Source: UBA7359 sp038142205
GTDB lineage: Bacteria; Pseudomonadota; Gammaproteobacteria; Eutrophobiales; Eutrophobiaceae
Assembly: GCA_038142205.1 (NCBI GenBank)
Contig: JAYQJO010000001.1
Span: 496,001-560,000 of the forward strand
Direction of reading: 5' to 3'
Length of the DNA: 64,000 nucleotides
The notes below the pieces were generated by a model, which searched no databases, was not told the origin of the DNA, and was given only the letters and a program-made list of their open reading frames with translations. Of this stretch, positions 35,826 to 45,340 are shown piece by piece. Each line of letters begins with the position of its first letter. The first letter of the stretch is position 1. The translations under genes were made by a program, and so were the position numbers.

Positions 35826-37439
35826 CTATTTTGTAAAGTTATTAGCGCGATCAATATCATCGAGCGAATTAACATCAAGCCAGTGCCCATCTATATAATG
35901 TACATTGACAGGCTTTCCCTGCTTGATTAAGTGGTTTAATAAATCAGGTAAGGTTAATTCATTAAAGTCTGGTGATGATTTTAATTCATCAAATGCTGCA
36001 TCAATCCATTCTCGCCCCTGTTTTCTGACTCTCATCATGCCTATCCAGTAGCCAGAGGGTTTTTTGTTATCAGCATTGCTAGAAGATGATACCCGTGACA
36101 ATGTGACATCTTGCATAAAGGGTGAGCGATCATCATCTTTACTGCAATAAGCATAATCAGGTGAACCTGAAATATTTGGATTATCTAATGCAGAATCAAC
36201 AGCAATAACAATTTCGCCTTCGGTTTCAATTAAGTCACGCAGTATGTATTCTCTAAACAGTAAATCACTGTACAGGATCAACATATCGTCATTAAATTTT
36301 TCCTTCGCGCAAATTAAGGTTTGTAATTCATCTCCACTGTCATAATCTTCATTTATGCATTTCGCAATACCCGGGACATCTATTGCTTCGGCTTTATATC
36401 CGGCAATAACGGTTGATTTATTAATGCCTGATTTTTTCAAGCCATCCAGTAAACGTGCTAATAATGTTTTTCCACCAATATTGATCATGGCTTTGGGTTT
36501 ATCATGAGTCAGTTCATGCAGTTCATTACCGCGACTTGCAGCAAGTACTATTGCTTGTACATTAGATTGTTGAGTTAAATAAATTTCCTGTGCACGACTT
36601 AATTCAGCCGCACCTTGCAATTCAAAGACATGATTCACGCTGGCTATTTTATCTTCTATATCCGCGATCGATTCAGATTCAAAAATTTCCTGACTGGTTT
36701 TTTCCATCGCTTCGATGGATGTACGGATCATGTGATTTGCCCAGATAACCAGATCAACTCCTGCTTTGCGAAAAGCGTCTGTCGGTGTGCTGTAATATTT
36801 AGTTGGGACAATGACCAAAGGTGAGCGTCCAGCCCATTCTTTAGCAAAGGCTAATATTTCATCGGGGCGAGACATTTTACTGTGCATTAAAATGCCATCA
36901 GCGCCAGCTTGACGATATGCTTCCGCTCTTTTTAATGCTTCAGCTAATCCCCATCCTGCTATTAACGCTTCGACTCTAGCAACAATAGTAAAGTCATCAT
37001 CATGTTGACTGTCTTTACCCGCTTTAATTTTTCCACAGAATTCATCAATCTCTGCTAAAGGCTGTTTTTCACCATCAATAAAACTGTTTGTTTTAGGAAA
37101 TTGTTTATCTTCAATACAAACACCCGCGATATCACGTTGTTCCAGTTTTTTAACCAGGCGTCGCATATTATTGAAATTGCCATAACCGGTATCACCATCG
37201 AGCAAGATAGGGATACTAGTTGCATCAGACATGAACTCGAGCATATCGACAACCTGTGTCCAGCTTGCTTCATTACTATCACGCACACCAAATTGTGCGG
37301 ACAGAGCGAGACCGCTGCCCCAAATACCTTTGAAACCCGCACGTTCGGCAATGCTTGCAGAAACACCATTATGTGCTTCTAGGATGAACTCAAGCTCATT
37401 TGACTCAAGCAGATTACGAAGTTGTTTACATTTACTTAT
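35826..37439 (-). CDS. pepM: Phosphoenolpyruvate mutase fused to a cytidylyltransferase (PepM-PntC type); no canonical start codon
   Basis: The N-terminal about 300 residues are PEP mutase: LEFILEAHNGVSASIAERAG, LLDGDTGYGNFNNMRRLV, and EDKQFPKTNSF, the motif separating mutase from isocitrate-lyase relatives. From about residue 305 a MobA-like nucleotidyltransferase begins (AIVLAASRGNELHELTHDKP, then KAMINIGGKTLLARLL), with LILYSDLLFREYIL as the metal site. Such fusions are PntC enzymes that make CMP-aminoethylphosphonate. The conserved N-terminus (KCKQLRNLLESNELEF) reads back only to an ATA at 37437-37439, where relatives have Met, and a TAA lies five codons further up. A GTG at 37286 would drop about 50 essential residues. 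Confidence 0.88.
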   Translation of the reverse strand: MSKCKQLRNLLESNELEFILEAHNGVSASIAERAGFKGIWGSGLALSAQFGVRDSNEASWTQVVDMLEFMSDATSIPILLDGDTGYGNFNNMRRLVKKLEQRDIAGVCIEDKQFPKTNSFIDGEKQPLAEIDEFCGKIKAGKDSQHDDDFTIVARVEALIAGWGLAEALKRAEAYRQAGADGILMHSKMSRPDEILAFAKEWAGRSPLVIVPTKYYSTPTDAFRKAGVDLVIWANHMIRTSIEAMEKTSQEIFESESIADIEDKIASVNHVFELQGAAELSRAQEIYLTQQSNVQAIVLAASRGNELHELTHDKPKAMINIGGKTLLARLLDGLKKSGINKSTVIAGYKAEAIDVPGIAKCINEDYDSGDELQTLICAKEKFNDDMLILYSDLLFREYILRDLIETEGEIVIAVDSALDNPNISGSPDYAYCSKDDDRSPFMQDVTLSRVSSSSNADNKKPSGYWIGMMRVRKQGREWIDAAFDELKSSPDFNELTLPDLLNHLIKQGKPVNVHYIDGHWLDVNSLDDIDRANNFTK

Positions 37440-37491
37440 ATTATTTTGATTTTACATTTTTTATTGATATTACTTTTGTGTTGTTGCTACT

Positions 37492-38232
37492 TTAACTATT
37501 AATGTTTGGCAAAATTTCGTTTGTTGCTCTTTCGATATCTTCCGGGAAATCAATTTCTATCCAGGCCACTCCAGTGACATCTTCATAACCAAACTGTTCT
37601 GGATAAGTTTTGATTAAATCTCGAATGGCTTCTTCATACGGCGTATCATTTTCGCCTTTTGATAAATAGTCGCTGATTCTTCCGAGTAAAGATGTGCCGA
37701 TTAACTTATTAAACTTGAAAAAACCAACGGATTCACCCTGAATATCAAATTCAAGATCATCGGCTACTTTTTTCCTGAACTCGTTAATTCTACCATTTTT
37801 ATCGACACAAATTTTAACGGGTTCATCGCCCGGAATAAAATCACGGTCGAGTAATAAACAATTTTCTATTTCCGTATTAACCAGTCGTTTAACCATCTCC
37901 GGATCGTAAAGTACATCCGCATCCATCAAGATAAATTCCGGCTCGCTAAAAAGAATTTCCTGTGCGCAGTTTAAACTGATAATGCTGCCTTCGGTAAATC
38001 TGTCATTATAAATAAAGTTTATAGGCAAAGCTGAATCCTGTAGATGAGTTTCAATCATTTCTGATTGATAACCTGTGACGATAGTCAGTTCTTCTATTTG
38101 GTTTGCTATTAGAATATCAATATGTCGCTTTAATAAGCTTTTGCCTTCGAACTCAAGTAAAGATTTCGGTTTGTTGGCGGATGATTCACCTAATCGATTG
38201 CCAATGCCTGCGGCAAGAATAATAGCCTTCAT
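37492..38232 (-). CDS. Sugar-phosphate/phosphocholine-type nucleotidyltransferase
   Basis: 246-residue GT-A nucleotidyltransferase with MKAIILAAGIGNRLGESSAN then KPKSLLEF (NTP-binding loop GxGxRL and the PK lysine), the metal aspartate in EFILMDADVLYD, and a second acidic element in AWIEIDFPEDIERA. This subclass activates small alcohol phosphates or sugars with CTP. It is first in the phosphonate operon, 53 bp before pepM, so a role in activating a phosphonate-linked partner is plausible. This makes two cytidylyltransferase-like domains in one operon. Substrate not known. Confidence 0.75.
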   Translation of the reverse strand: MKAIILAAGIGNRLGESSANKPKSLLEFEGKSLLKRHIDILIANQIEELTIVTGYQSEMIETHLQDSALPINFIYNDRFTEGSIISLNCAQEILFSEPEFILMDADVLYDPEMVKRLVNTEIENCLLLDRDFIPGDEPVKICVDKNGRINEFRKKVADDLEFDIQGESVGFFKFNKLIGTSLLGRISDYLSKGENDTPYEEAIRDLIKTYPEQFGYEDVTGVAWIEIDFPEDIERATNEILPNINS

Positions 38233-38412
38233 AATGTTATTGCTTCATCCAGTGTGTTTGCTTGATGCGTGAAAAGAGAGTTGTGTCGTTTATCGGCAAC
38301 TATACGGATTTTTTTAAAAGTGACAATCTCAGATAAAACTCAATAAATTCTGAATAATATGTTTTAATTATATTATAGAAACTCATTATAAGTAGTTAAT
38401 TTTTATCCATAA

Positions 38413-39714
38413 ATGAAAATCCCAGAAAAACTTGGTAAATATGAAATAAAAGAGCAAGTCGGCCGTGGCAGCATGGGCGTGGTATATAAGGGGCATGATC
38501 CGTTTTCCGATAAAGATGTTGCAGTAAAAGTGGCTATGTCTGAATCCTTAAATGATAAGGAATCAGGCGAGCGCTATCGTAAGATGTTTTTTAATGAAGC
38601 ACATACTGCAGGTACTTTAAAGCATCCTAATATTGTCGATATTCTTGATGCCGGTGTCGAAGAATCGGAAGAGGGTGATCATTGTTATATTGTCATGGAA
38701 TTGATTGAAAACGGTGACACACTAAAAACGTATTGCAATGCAAAGAGTCTTTTGCCTTTAGAGACGGTTGTTGAAATTATATTTAAATGTGCAAAAGCGC
38801 TGGATTATGCACATCGAAATGGTGTTGTACATCGTGATATTAAACCGACCAATATTTTGATCGATAAAGATCGTGATGTAAAAATTGCCGATTTCAGTAT
38901 CGCGCACTTAATGAATTCAGATACAACCAGCACTATGCCCATGGGTTTTGTTGGTTCGCCACGTTATATGTCACCAGAGCAGGTACAGGAAGACCAAATC
39001 ACCAATCAAACTGATCTGTTTTCTTTGGGTATTGTTATGTATGAATTATTAACGGGTAAGCATCCTTTTGCAGCAGAAAGTTTTTCTCGCTTGATTCATA
39101 TGATTATCAATGAAGAGCATACGCCTCTTTCAACACATCGCTCTGATGTGCCGGAAATTCTGGAAAAAATAATTCATCACGCGTTACAGAAAAACCCTGA
39201 AAAAAGATACAAGATGGGGTTAAATTTTGCTGCTGATCTAAGTTTGGCTTTTGATTATCTGGAAGAGCCGCAACAGGACGTTGAAGCGCAGGAAAAATTT
39301 AATAGCATACAAAAGCTGGCTTTCTTTAATGAGTTTCCTGAGTCAGAAATTTGGGAAATTAATCATGCCTGTGTCTGGCAATCCTACCAAGCCGGAAATC
39401 AAATCATAGTTGAAGGTGATATTGATGATTCGTTTTACATTATTACTTCAGGTGAGGTTGATGTTTATAAAGATGGGGCTCGAATTGGTAATTTAGTCGC
39501 AGGTGATTGTTTTGGAGAAATGGCCTACTTGAGTAAAGCGGAACGCACAGCAACCATTATCGCTACAAGTCGTGTCGACTTAATGAAGGTGAACGCAACA
39601 TTAATAGAACAGGTTTCCGTAGAGTGCCAGTTGCATTTTAGTCGGGTATTTATGAAAACGCTGGTTAAAAGGCTTTCTGAAACAACAGCGATGTATGCAT
39701 CAAGATTAGATTAG
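38413..39714 (+). CDS. Ser/Thr protein kinase with C-terminal cyclic-nucleotide-binding domain (copy 1)
   Basis: 433 residues, no membrane helix. Hanks-type kinase: glycine loop GRGSMGVVY (17-25), Lys39 in VAVKV, HRDIKPTN (140-147), then ADFS (159-162), where DFG would be expected, so the DFG glycine is serine. GSPRYMSPEQ follows. From about residue 305 a cNMP-binding/Crp-like domain appears (YQAGNQIIVEGDIDDSFYII, then GDCFGEMAYLSKAERTATII), with the phosphate-binding FGE and Arg. The domain pair suggests a kinase gated by a small ligand. The 42164-43456 gene is a close paralogue. Targets unknown. Confidence 0.9.
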   Translation: MKIPEKLGKYEIKEQVGRGSMGVVYKGHDPFSDKDVAVKVAMSESLNDKESGERYRKMFFNEAHTAGTLKHPNIVDILDAGVEESEEGDHCYIVMELIENGDTLKTYCNAKSLLPLETVVEIIFKCAKALDYAHRNGVVHRDIKPTNILIDKDRDVKIADFSIAHLMNSDTTSTMPMGFVGSPRYMSPEQVQEDQITNQTDLFSLGIVMYELLTGKHPFAAESFSRLIHMIINEEHTPLSTHRSDVPEILEKIIHHALQKNPEKRYKMGLNFAADLSLAFDYLEEPQQDVEAQEKFNSIQKLAFFNEFPESEIWEINHACVWQSYQAGNQIIVEGDIDDSFYIITSGEVDVYKDGARIGNLVAGDCFGEMAYLSKAERTATIIATSRVDLMKVNATLIEQVSVECQLHFSRVFMKTLVKRLSETTAMYASRLD

Positions 39715-39724
39715 AGTACGAATA

Positions 39725-41320
39725 TTACTCTTGTTGTTTATAGAGATTGATGAGGTTTCTTGTTGATGAGTCCAACTCTTCATCAACATTTTCAGAATTA
39801 ATATTATTATAAATATTCGTTGCTAACTTCTTGCCAAGTTCAACACCCCACTGGTCAAACGAATTAATCTGCCACAATAAGCCTTGTAAAAAAGTACGGT
39901 GTTCATACATTGAGATTAACATTCCTAGTGTTTCAGGGCTTAGTTCATTATATAAAATAGTGGTACTAGGTCTGTTGCCTGTAAAGTTCTTATGTGGATC
40001 CGAACTATCTTCACCTTGCATAAGTGCCTGCGATTGCGCAAAGCAATTTGCTAACAAGAGTTCATGATGTTTTTTGTCCCCTTTTTTATTTAAGGGCGCA
40101 AGAAAATCAACGGGTATTACTTGTGTTCCTTGATGCAATAGCTGGAAAAAGGCATGTTGTGCATTCGTTCCTGTTGCCCCCCAGGTTACTGGCATTGTTT
40201 GATAATCGATTCGATGACCGGATAGACTTGATGATTTGCCATTACTTTCCATAAATAATTGCGATAAATATTCAGGAAAGAGTTTTAACGACTCATCATA
40301 AGGGATGAAAGCATGCGTCGCTGTCTCAAAGTAGTTATTGTACCAATAATCAATCAAAGCAAGAATGACAGGAATATTATCTTCCAATGGTGTTTGTTTA
40401 AAATGCTCATCCATTTTATTGGCGCCAGTAAGTAAGGCTTTAAAATGTTCAAAACCAAGTGCCAGTGCAATTGGCAAACCGATTGCTGACCATAGTGAAA
40501 AGCGACCGCCTACCCAGTCCCAAATTTGAAAAACATTTTCAGGATTAATCCCGAACTCTTTGGTTGCTTCTAAGTTATTTGAAACTGCGATGAAATGTTT
40601 ACTAATTTCAGTACAACCCGCTTCTTCTTGCATCCATTGTTTTAGCGTTTCGGCATTTGTCTTTGTTTCTAATGTATTGAATGATTTTGATGAAATAATA
40701 AATAACGTTGTTTCCGGGTCAATAGTTTTAAGTAACTCTCTAACAGGCTGATAATCGAGGTTCGATATGAAATAAGACTGTGTATTTGAAATTTTAAAAT
40801 CGCTTAACGCATCAATAACCATTTTGGGGCCTAAATCAGAACCACCAATACCGATATTGACAAAAGTGTTTATTGGTTTGTCAGTCCAGCCTTTTAATTC
40901 TTCTTCATGCACTGAAGTAACAAAGCGTTCCATCTTCTCCAGTTCGTTGTGGACCTGCATAATAATATCAACATTATCGCCGTGTAATATTTGTTCGCGA
41001 CGACTTCTTAAAGCGGTATGTAATACAGCCCTATTTTCAGTTATGTTTATTTTTTCTCCATCAAACATCGCCTTGATTGAAGATTCGATATTTAAATTTC
41101 TGGCGAACTGGAATAACAGCGCAAGAATATCTGTAGAGATTAGATTTTTTGAATAATCAATGAAGAGGCTGGAAAACTGTCTGGAAAACGTTGTGCCTCT
41201 TTCTTTGTCATACATGAATAAATCGCGCATATGAATACTCTGCACGGCTTTACAATGCGAAACTAGTTGCGCTCTAATATCTTGATTTTTAGATGTGCCA
41301 GGCATAGTTATTGAAACCAT
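39725..41320 (-). CDS. pgi: Glucose-6-phosphate isomerase
   Basis: Cytosolic glycolytic/gluconeogenic enzyme interconverting glucose 6-phosphate and fructose 6-phosphate. 531 residues (E. coli 549). Motifs are FVNIGIGGSDLGPKMVIDAL (about 152-171), FIISSKSFNTLET, DWVGGRFSLWSAIGLPIALA, the catalytic ESNGKSSSL region, and the second signature GLLWQINSFDQWGVELGKKL. Start at 41320 (MVSITMPGTSKN) or five codons later. It is convergent with kinase 1, with only 10 bp between. Confidence 0.96.
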   Translation of the reverse strand: MVSITMPGTSKNQDIRAQLVSHCKAVQSIHMRDLFMYDKERGTTFSRQFSSLFIDYSKNLISTDILALLFQFARNLNIESSIKAMFDGEKINITENRAVLHTALRSRREQILHGDNVDIIMQVHNELEKMERFVTSVHEEELKGWTDKPINTFVNIGIGGSDLGPKMVIDALSDFKISNTQSYFISNLDYQPVRELLKTIDPETTLFIISSKSFNTLETKTNAETLKQWMQEEAGCTEISKHFIAVSNNLEATKEFGINPENVFQIWDWVGGRFSLWSAIGLPIALALGFEHFKALLTGANKMDEHFKQTPLEDNIPVILALIDYWYNNYFETATHAFIPYDESLKLFPEYLSQLFMESNGKSSSLSGHRIDYQTMPVTWGATGTNAQHAFFQLLHQGTQVIPVDFLAPLNKKGDKKHHELLLANCFAQSQALMQGEDSSDPHKNFTGNRPSTTILYNELSPETLGMLISMYEHRTFLQGLLWQINSFDQWGVELGKKLATNIYNNINSENVDEELDSSTRNLINLYKQQE

Positions 41321-41438
41321 AGTGATTTAAAAACAGCACGATTAATTCTAATTTGATTTTACTCTTCATCCAAGGGTTCTAAACCCGGATGAGTCGCACG
41401 ATAGCGTTGTTCCAGGAAACGAATAAAGTATTTATATT

Positions 41439-41885
41439 TTAGGCTGTGTCAGTGATGTAATGTTCTAGTTGTTCAATAATGAATTCTTTTTCAGAAATTA
41501 TATTTTTAACAACATCCATTATCGATAACATGCCAATAACTTCACTATCTTTTACTACAGGTAAATGCCGGATGTGATATTTTGACATGATGACCAGACA
41601 TTCATCTATGGATTGTGAGGGGCTAACGCATTTAAGATCAGTCAAGTCAGTCATAATCTCGCTGACTTTGGTTTCAGATGAATTTCTATTGTTTAAAATG
41701 ACTTTTCTCGTATAGTCCCTTTCTGAAAAAATGCCGGCCAGTTTATTGTTCTCAAGTACCAGCAATGCACCGACTTCTTTTTCAGTAAGTGTTTTGATTG
41801 CATCAATTACAAGCATATCTGAAGTGAGTGAAAAGACTTCGCTGCTACTTCTGGCATTGAGTAATTGATTCACTGTTGTTGTCAT
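41439..41885 (-). CDS. CBS-domain pair protein
   Basis: 148 residues consisting almost only of two CBS motifs: residues about 10-65 (VIDAIKTLTEKEVGALLVLE then NNKLAGIFSERDYTRKVIL) and about 75-130 (SIDECLVIMSKYHIRHLPVV then EVIGMLSIMDVVKNII). Stand-alone CBS pairs bind adenosine nucleotides and modulate partners. The partner is unknown; it is separated from pgi by about 118 bp. Confidence 0.88.
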   Translation of the reverse strand: MTTTVNQLLNARSSSEVFSLTSDMLVIDAIKTLTEKEVGALLVLENNKLAGIFSERDYTRKVILNNRNSSETKVSEIMTDLTDLKCVSPSQSIDECLVIMSKYHIRHLPVVKDSEVIGMLSIMDVVKNIISEKEFIIEQLEHYITDTA

Positions 41886-42163
41886 TGTTTTTCTCTCCAG
41901 TATCCGAACATCAATAAATTAAAGCATGACATGATTTTCTCTTCCTCCATTCAAGTATAGTGCTCCTGATTGTTGGGTCAACACTGCGTGTGTTTGAGTA
42001 AAACAAAAGCTCTTCTTGTCGTTACAAACTGACACTATATTTGCTATTAAAATCAATGTAGATACATTAGTATCAACTAAAAAAGTTAACATGCAGGATT
42101 TAAATTGCTGCGTCGCACACTAAAGTGATAAGGTAATTTCAAATAAAAAATATTAGTAATATT

Positions 42164-43456
42164 ATGAGTCAGAACATCCCGGAAAAATTAGGTAAGTACA
42201 CTGTTCTTGAAGAAATCGACAGGGGCAGTATGGGGGTGGTCTATCTTGGTCATGATCCTTACATCGATCGACAAGTCGCATTGAAAGTTGCTTTTCTTGA
42301 TGAATTAAATGACCCGGAATCAGGTGAACGCTATCGTAAGATGTTTTTTAATGAAGCGCATACAGCGGGGCTTTTAACGCATCCTAATGTTATTAATATT
42401 TTTGATGCAGGTGTCGATGAAGACAACTGTTATATCGTCATGGAATACATTGAGAGTGGAAATACATTAAAACAGTATTGCAGTTCAGATAATTTATTAC
42501 CTATTAATACTGTTGTTGAGATGATTTTTAAATGTGCAAAAGCACTGGACTATGCACATCGTCAAGGAGTCGTGCACAGAGATATTAAACCTTCAAATAT
42601 ATTGGTGACACCGGATCAGGATGTCAAAATTGGTGATTTCAGTATCGCTCATATCCATAAGACCGATGCCACAACCACGCAAATGGGCGGTATGATGGGA
42701 TCGCCACGTTATATGTCTCCCGAGCAGTTGCGTGAAGAACATGTAACAAATCAAACAGATATCTATTCTTTAGGTATTGTCATGTATGAATTATTAACGG
42801 GGCGTCAGGCTTTTCCTGCAGAGAACTTTTCTCGCTTAGTCAATATGATTTTGAATGATGAGGTAACATCTATTACTGAACATCGTACTGATTTACCAGA
42901 ATCATTAAGTCGTATTGTTACTAAAGCATTGCAAAAAGATGTAGCTAATCGATATCAGATGGGACTGGATTTAGCCGCTGATCTCACCAAGGCATTTGAT
43001 AGTCTAGAAAAACCACAGGAAGATATTTCGGAACAAGAAAAGTTCGATGCGGTAAAGCAACTCGAATTTTTTGCAGGTTTTCCGGATGCGGAAATTTGGG
43101 AAATTTTACGCGCCAGTACATGGCAGGATTATGATGCTGAAGAGCATATTATTGTTGAAGGAGATATGGACGATTGTTTTTATATTATTGTAAATGGCGA
43201 TGTTCAGGTTATGAAAAGCACTTCAGTAATTCGAACGTTGGAAAAGGGAGATTGTTTTGGTGAAATGGGTTATCTGGCGAAAACAAAACGGACTGCATCA
43301 ATTAAATCCAGAAACAGCACCTCTTTAATGAAAATAAATTCAACAGTCATTTCACAAGTATCATTAAATTGTCAGGTTAGATTCCTAAAGGTTTTCCTGA
43401 GAACATTAATTTACAGGCTGTCAGCAACAACGGAAAAAATATCTCAAGAACTTTAA
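42164..43456 (+). CDS. Ser/Thr protein kinase with C-terminal cyclic-nucleotide-binding domain (copy 2)
   Basis: 430 residues, same architecture as the 38413-39714 gene and closely similar along its length (for example ESGERYRKMFFNEAHTAG in both). The glycine loop is DRGSMGVVY, with the first glycine replaced by Asp19. Lys41, HRDIKPSN (138-145) and GDFS (157-160) in place of DFG follow. The cNMP domain has EEHIIVEGDMDDCFYIIVNG and GDCFGEMGYLAKTKRTASIK. It lies 115 bp upstream of the DUF1302-DUF1329-YCF48-RND cassette on the same strand, so it may control or be cotranscribed with it. Confidence 0.9.
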   Translation: MSQNIPEKLGKYTVLEEIDRGSMGVVYLGHDPYIDRQVALKVAFLDELNDPESGERYRKMFFNEAHTAGLLTHPNVINIFDAGVDEDNCYIVMEYIESGNTLKQYCSSDNLLPINTVVEMIFKCAKALDYAHRQGVVHRDIKPSNILVTPDQDVKIGDFSIAHIHKTDATTTQMGGMMGSPRYMSPEQLREEHVTNQTDIYSLGIVMYELLTGRQAFPAENFSRLVNMILNDEVTSITEHRTDLPESLSRIVTKALQKDVANRYQMGLDLAADLTKAFDSLEKPQEDISEQEKFDAVKQLEFFAGFPDAEIWEILRASTWQDYDAEEHIIVEGDMDDCFYIIVNGDVQVMKSTSVIRTLEKGDCFGEMGYLAKTKRTASIKSRNSTSLMKINSTVISQVSLNCQVRFLKVFLRTLIYRLSATTEKISQEL

Positions 43457-43571
43457 GGGGATGCTGTCAAAAAATGAGCATATTTTTGAAATGAATATGC
43501 TGTATATTTAGATATTAAAAATAAAAACGAATGTTATTCAATATAATAATATACTAAAAGAAGGAGATATC

Positions 43572-45329
43572 ATGGTTCGATGTCGTTTTGTAAACGTGAA
43601 ACGGATTTCCTGTTTGTTAATTGTATTCTTATCCATTTCAAACCCTGTATCTGCTATAGAAATTAAGAATGGAAACTTACGTGGCAGTATTGATACTACG
43701 TTAAGCTACGGGCATCTCTATCGTGTGCAATCTCGTGCGTCAAATTTAGTTGGTGTAATAAATGGAGGAAGCGCTCTTTCAGTAAATGGAGATGATGGCA
43801 ATTTAAATTATGACTCAGGCCTGGTTAGTGGTACGGCTAAATTTACTACAGAACTTGACTTAAGCTATAAATCTTCCGGTATTTTTGTCAGAGCTTTTGG
43901 TTTTAATGATGCTCAAACCGATGACACCTTGCGTACTTCACTAACGTCTAAAGCTAGTCGTCTTGTAGAAAAAAATGTTGTTTTACGTGATGCATATTTT
44001 TGGCATGAATTTGATCTAGGCAGTATGCTCGGTGAATTACGCATTGGCGAGCAAGTATTGAGTTGGGGTGAAAGTACGTTTATTCAAAATAGCATTAATA
44101 CAATTAACCCTGTTGATGTCTCCATTTTACGTTCCCCAGGTTCTGAATTACGCGAAGCACTTGTACCTGTCGGTATCGTTTCTGCCTCTTTAGGGCTTAC
44201 CAATAATTTATCAGCAGAAATATTTTATCAGTATGACTGGGAGCAGACGGTCATCGATCCTACCGGTTCCTATTTCAGTACGAATGATTTTGCTGGGGAT
44301 GGAGCGGCTTTTCTCGTTGGAGCTGGAGTAGGAACGACTGTTCCTGATTATCTCGGTTGTCCGGCCGCTTGTACTCCCGCAACGATTTTTGCCGGAGCGG
44401 CAACAGCTACAAGAGCAGGGAATATAGAGCCAGGTAATGGCGGAGAGTACGGTGCTGCGCTTAGGCTTTATGTACCAGAGTTAAATGATACAGAGCTTGG
44501 GCTTTATTATATAAATTATCATAGTCGTTTGCCTATTATTAATGGGGTTGTTGGTACTACGCCAGGTACTTTAATTAATACCCAGTATCAATTGAGCTAT
44601 CCAGATGATATCCAGCTTTATGGTTTAAGTTTTAATACTCAATTAGGCAATGTTGCATTACAGGGTGAATACTCATTCAGAGAAGACGCGCCTTTACAAG
44701 TTGATGATGTTGAAATATTAGCAGCAGCCTTAAATGCGGGTATCCCTAACCAGTTGAATACAGCAGCCCCTGGCGCGTTGGCTGCAGGTGAATTTATTCA
44801 AGGTCATATTGAACGCAATGTCAGCCAGTTTCAAATGACGGCGACGAAAATATTCGGACAGGTATTAAAAGCAGATCAAGCTGTGTTAGTGGGTGAATGG
44901 GCTATAACGCATATTCACAATATGCCAAGCAAAACTACATTGAGACTTGATGCACCGGGCACCTATACAACAGGCAACGCTTCCCATATAGGTGTTTTAA
45001 CTGGTCATGTATTAGAAGAGGCGGATAATTTTGCAGACTCAACATCGTGGGGATATCGTATTGCTGGTCGGCTGGAGTATAATAATGCTTTGTTTAATGC
45101 GGTTAACCTACAACCGCGCTTTGCTTGGCAGCATGATGTCTCAGGCATCACCCCGGGTCCAGGAGGAAACTTTGTCTCTGGAAGAAAAATTTTAACGTTG
45201 GGTTTACGTGGTGTTTATCAAAACCAATGGGAAGTTGACTTAGGTTATACTGCTTATCTTGGCGATAATCGTCAGCACTTATTACACGACCGCGACTTTA
45301 CTGCATTTTCAATTAAATACTCTTTCTAG
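43572..45329 (+). CDS. DUF1302 outer-membrane protein
   Basis: 585 residues with a signal peptide (CLLIVFLSISNPVSA) and long beta-rich sequence typical of a porin-like barrel. It has an opening GSIDTTLSYGHLYRVQSRAS, LGELRIGEQVLSWGESTFIQ then NSINTINPVDVSILRSPGSE, and a C-terminal aromatic residue (SIKYSF), the outer-membrane insertion signature. A GGAGAT ribosome binding site precedes the ATG. DUF1302 is regularly encoded with DUF1329, YCF48-like and MMPL proteins, as here. Confidence 0.88.
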   Translation: MVRCRFVNVKRISCLLIVFLSISNPVSAIEIKNGNLRGSIDTTLSYGHLYRVQSRASNLVGVINGGSALSVNGDDGNLNYDSGLVSGTAKFTTELDLSYKSSGIFVRAFGFNDAQTDDTLRTSLTSKASRLVEKNVVLRDAYFWHEFDLGSMLGELRIGEQVLSWGESTFIQNSINTINPVDVSILRSPGSELREALVPVGIVSASLGLTNNLSAEIFYQYDWEQTVIDPTGSYFSTNDFAGDGAAFLVGAGVGTTVPDYLGCPAACTPATIFAGAATATRAGNIEPGNGGEYGAALRLYVPELNDTELGLYYINYHSRLPIINGVVGTTPGTLINTQYQLSYPDDIQLYGLSFNTQLGNVALQGEYSFREDAPLQVDDVEILAAALNAGIPNQLNTAAPGALAAGEFIQGHIERNVSQFQMTATKIFGQVLKADQAVLVGEWAITHIHNMPSKTTLRLDAPGTYTTGNASHIGVLTGHVLEEADNFADSTSWGYRIAGRLEYNNALFNAVNLQPRFAWQHDVSGITPGPGGNFVSGRKILTLGLRGVYQNQWEVDLGYTAYLGDNRQHLLHDRDFTAFSIKYSF

Positions 45330-45340
45330 GTTATCCATTA

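Noticed and set aside
41346..41420. Minus-strand tail reading FIRFLEQRYRATHPGLEPLD between the CBS gene and pgi
   Set aside because: It looks protein-like and may be a gene remnant, but I could not tie it to a family, it has no start codon, and it is only about 27 codons long.
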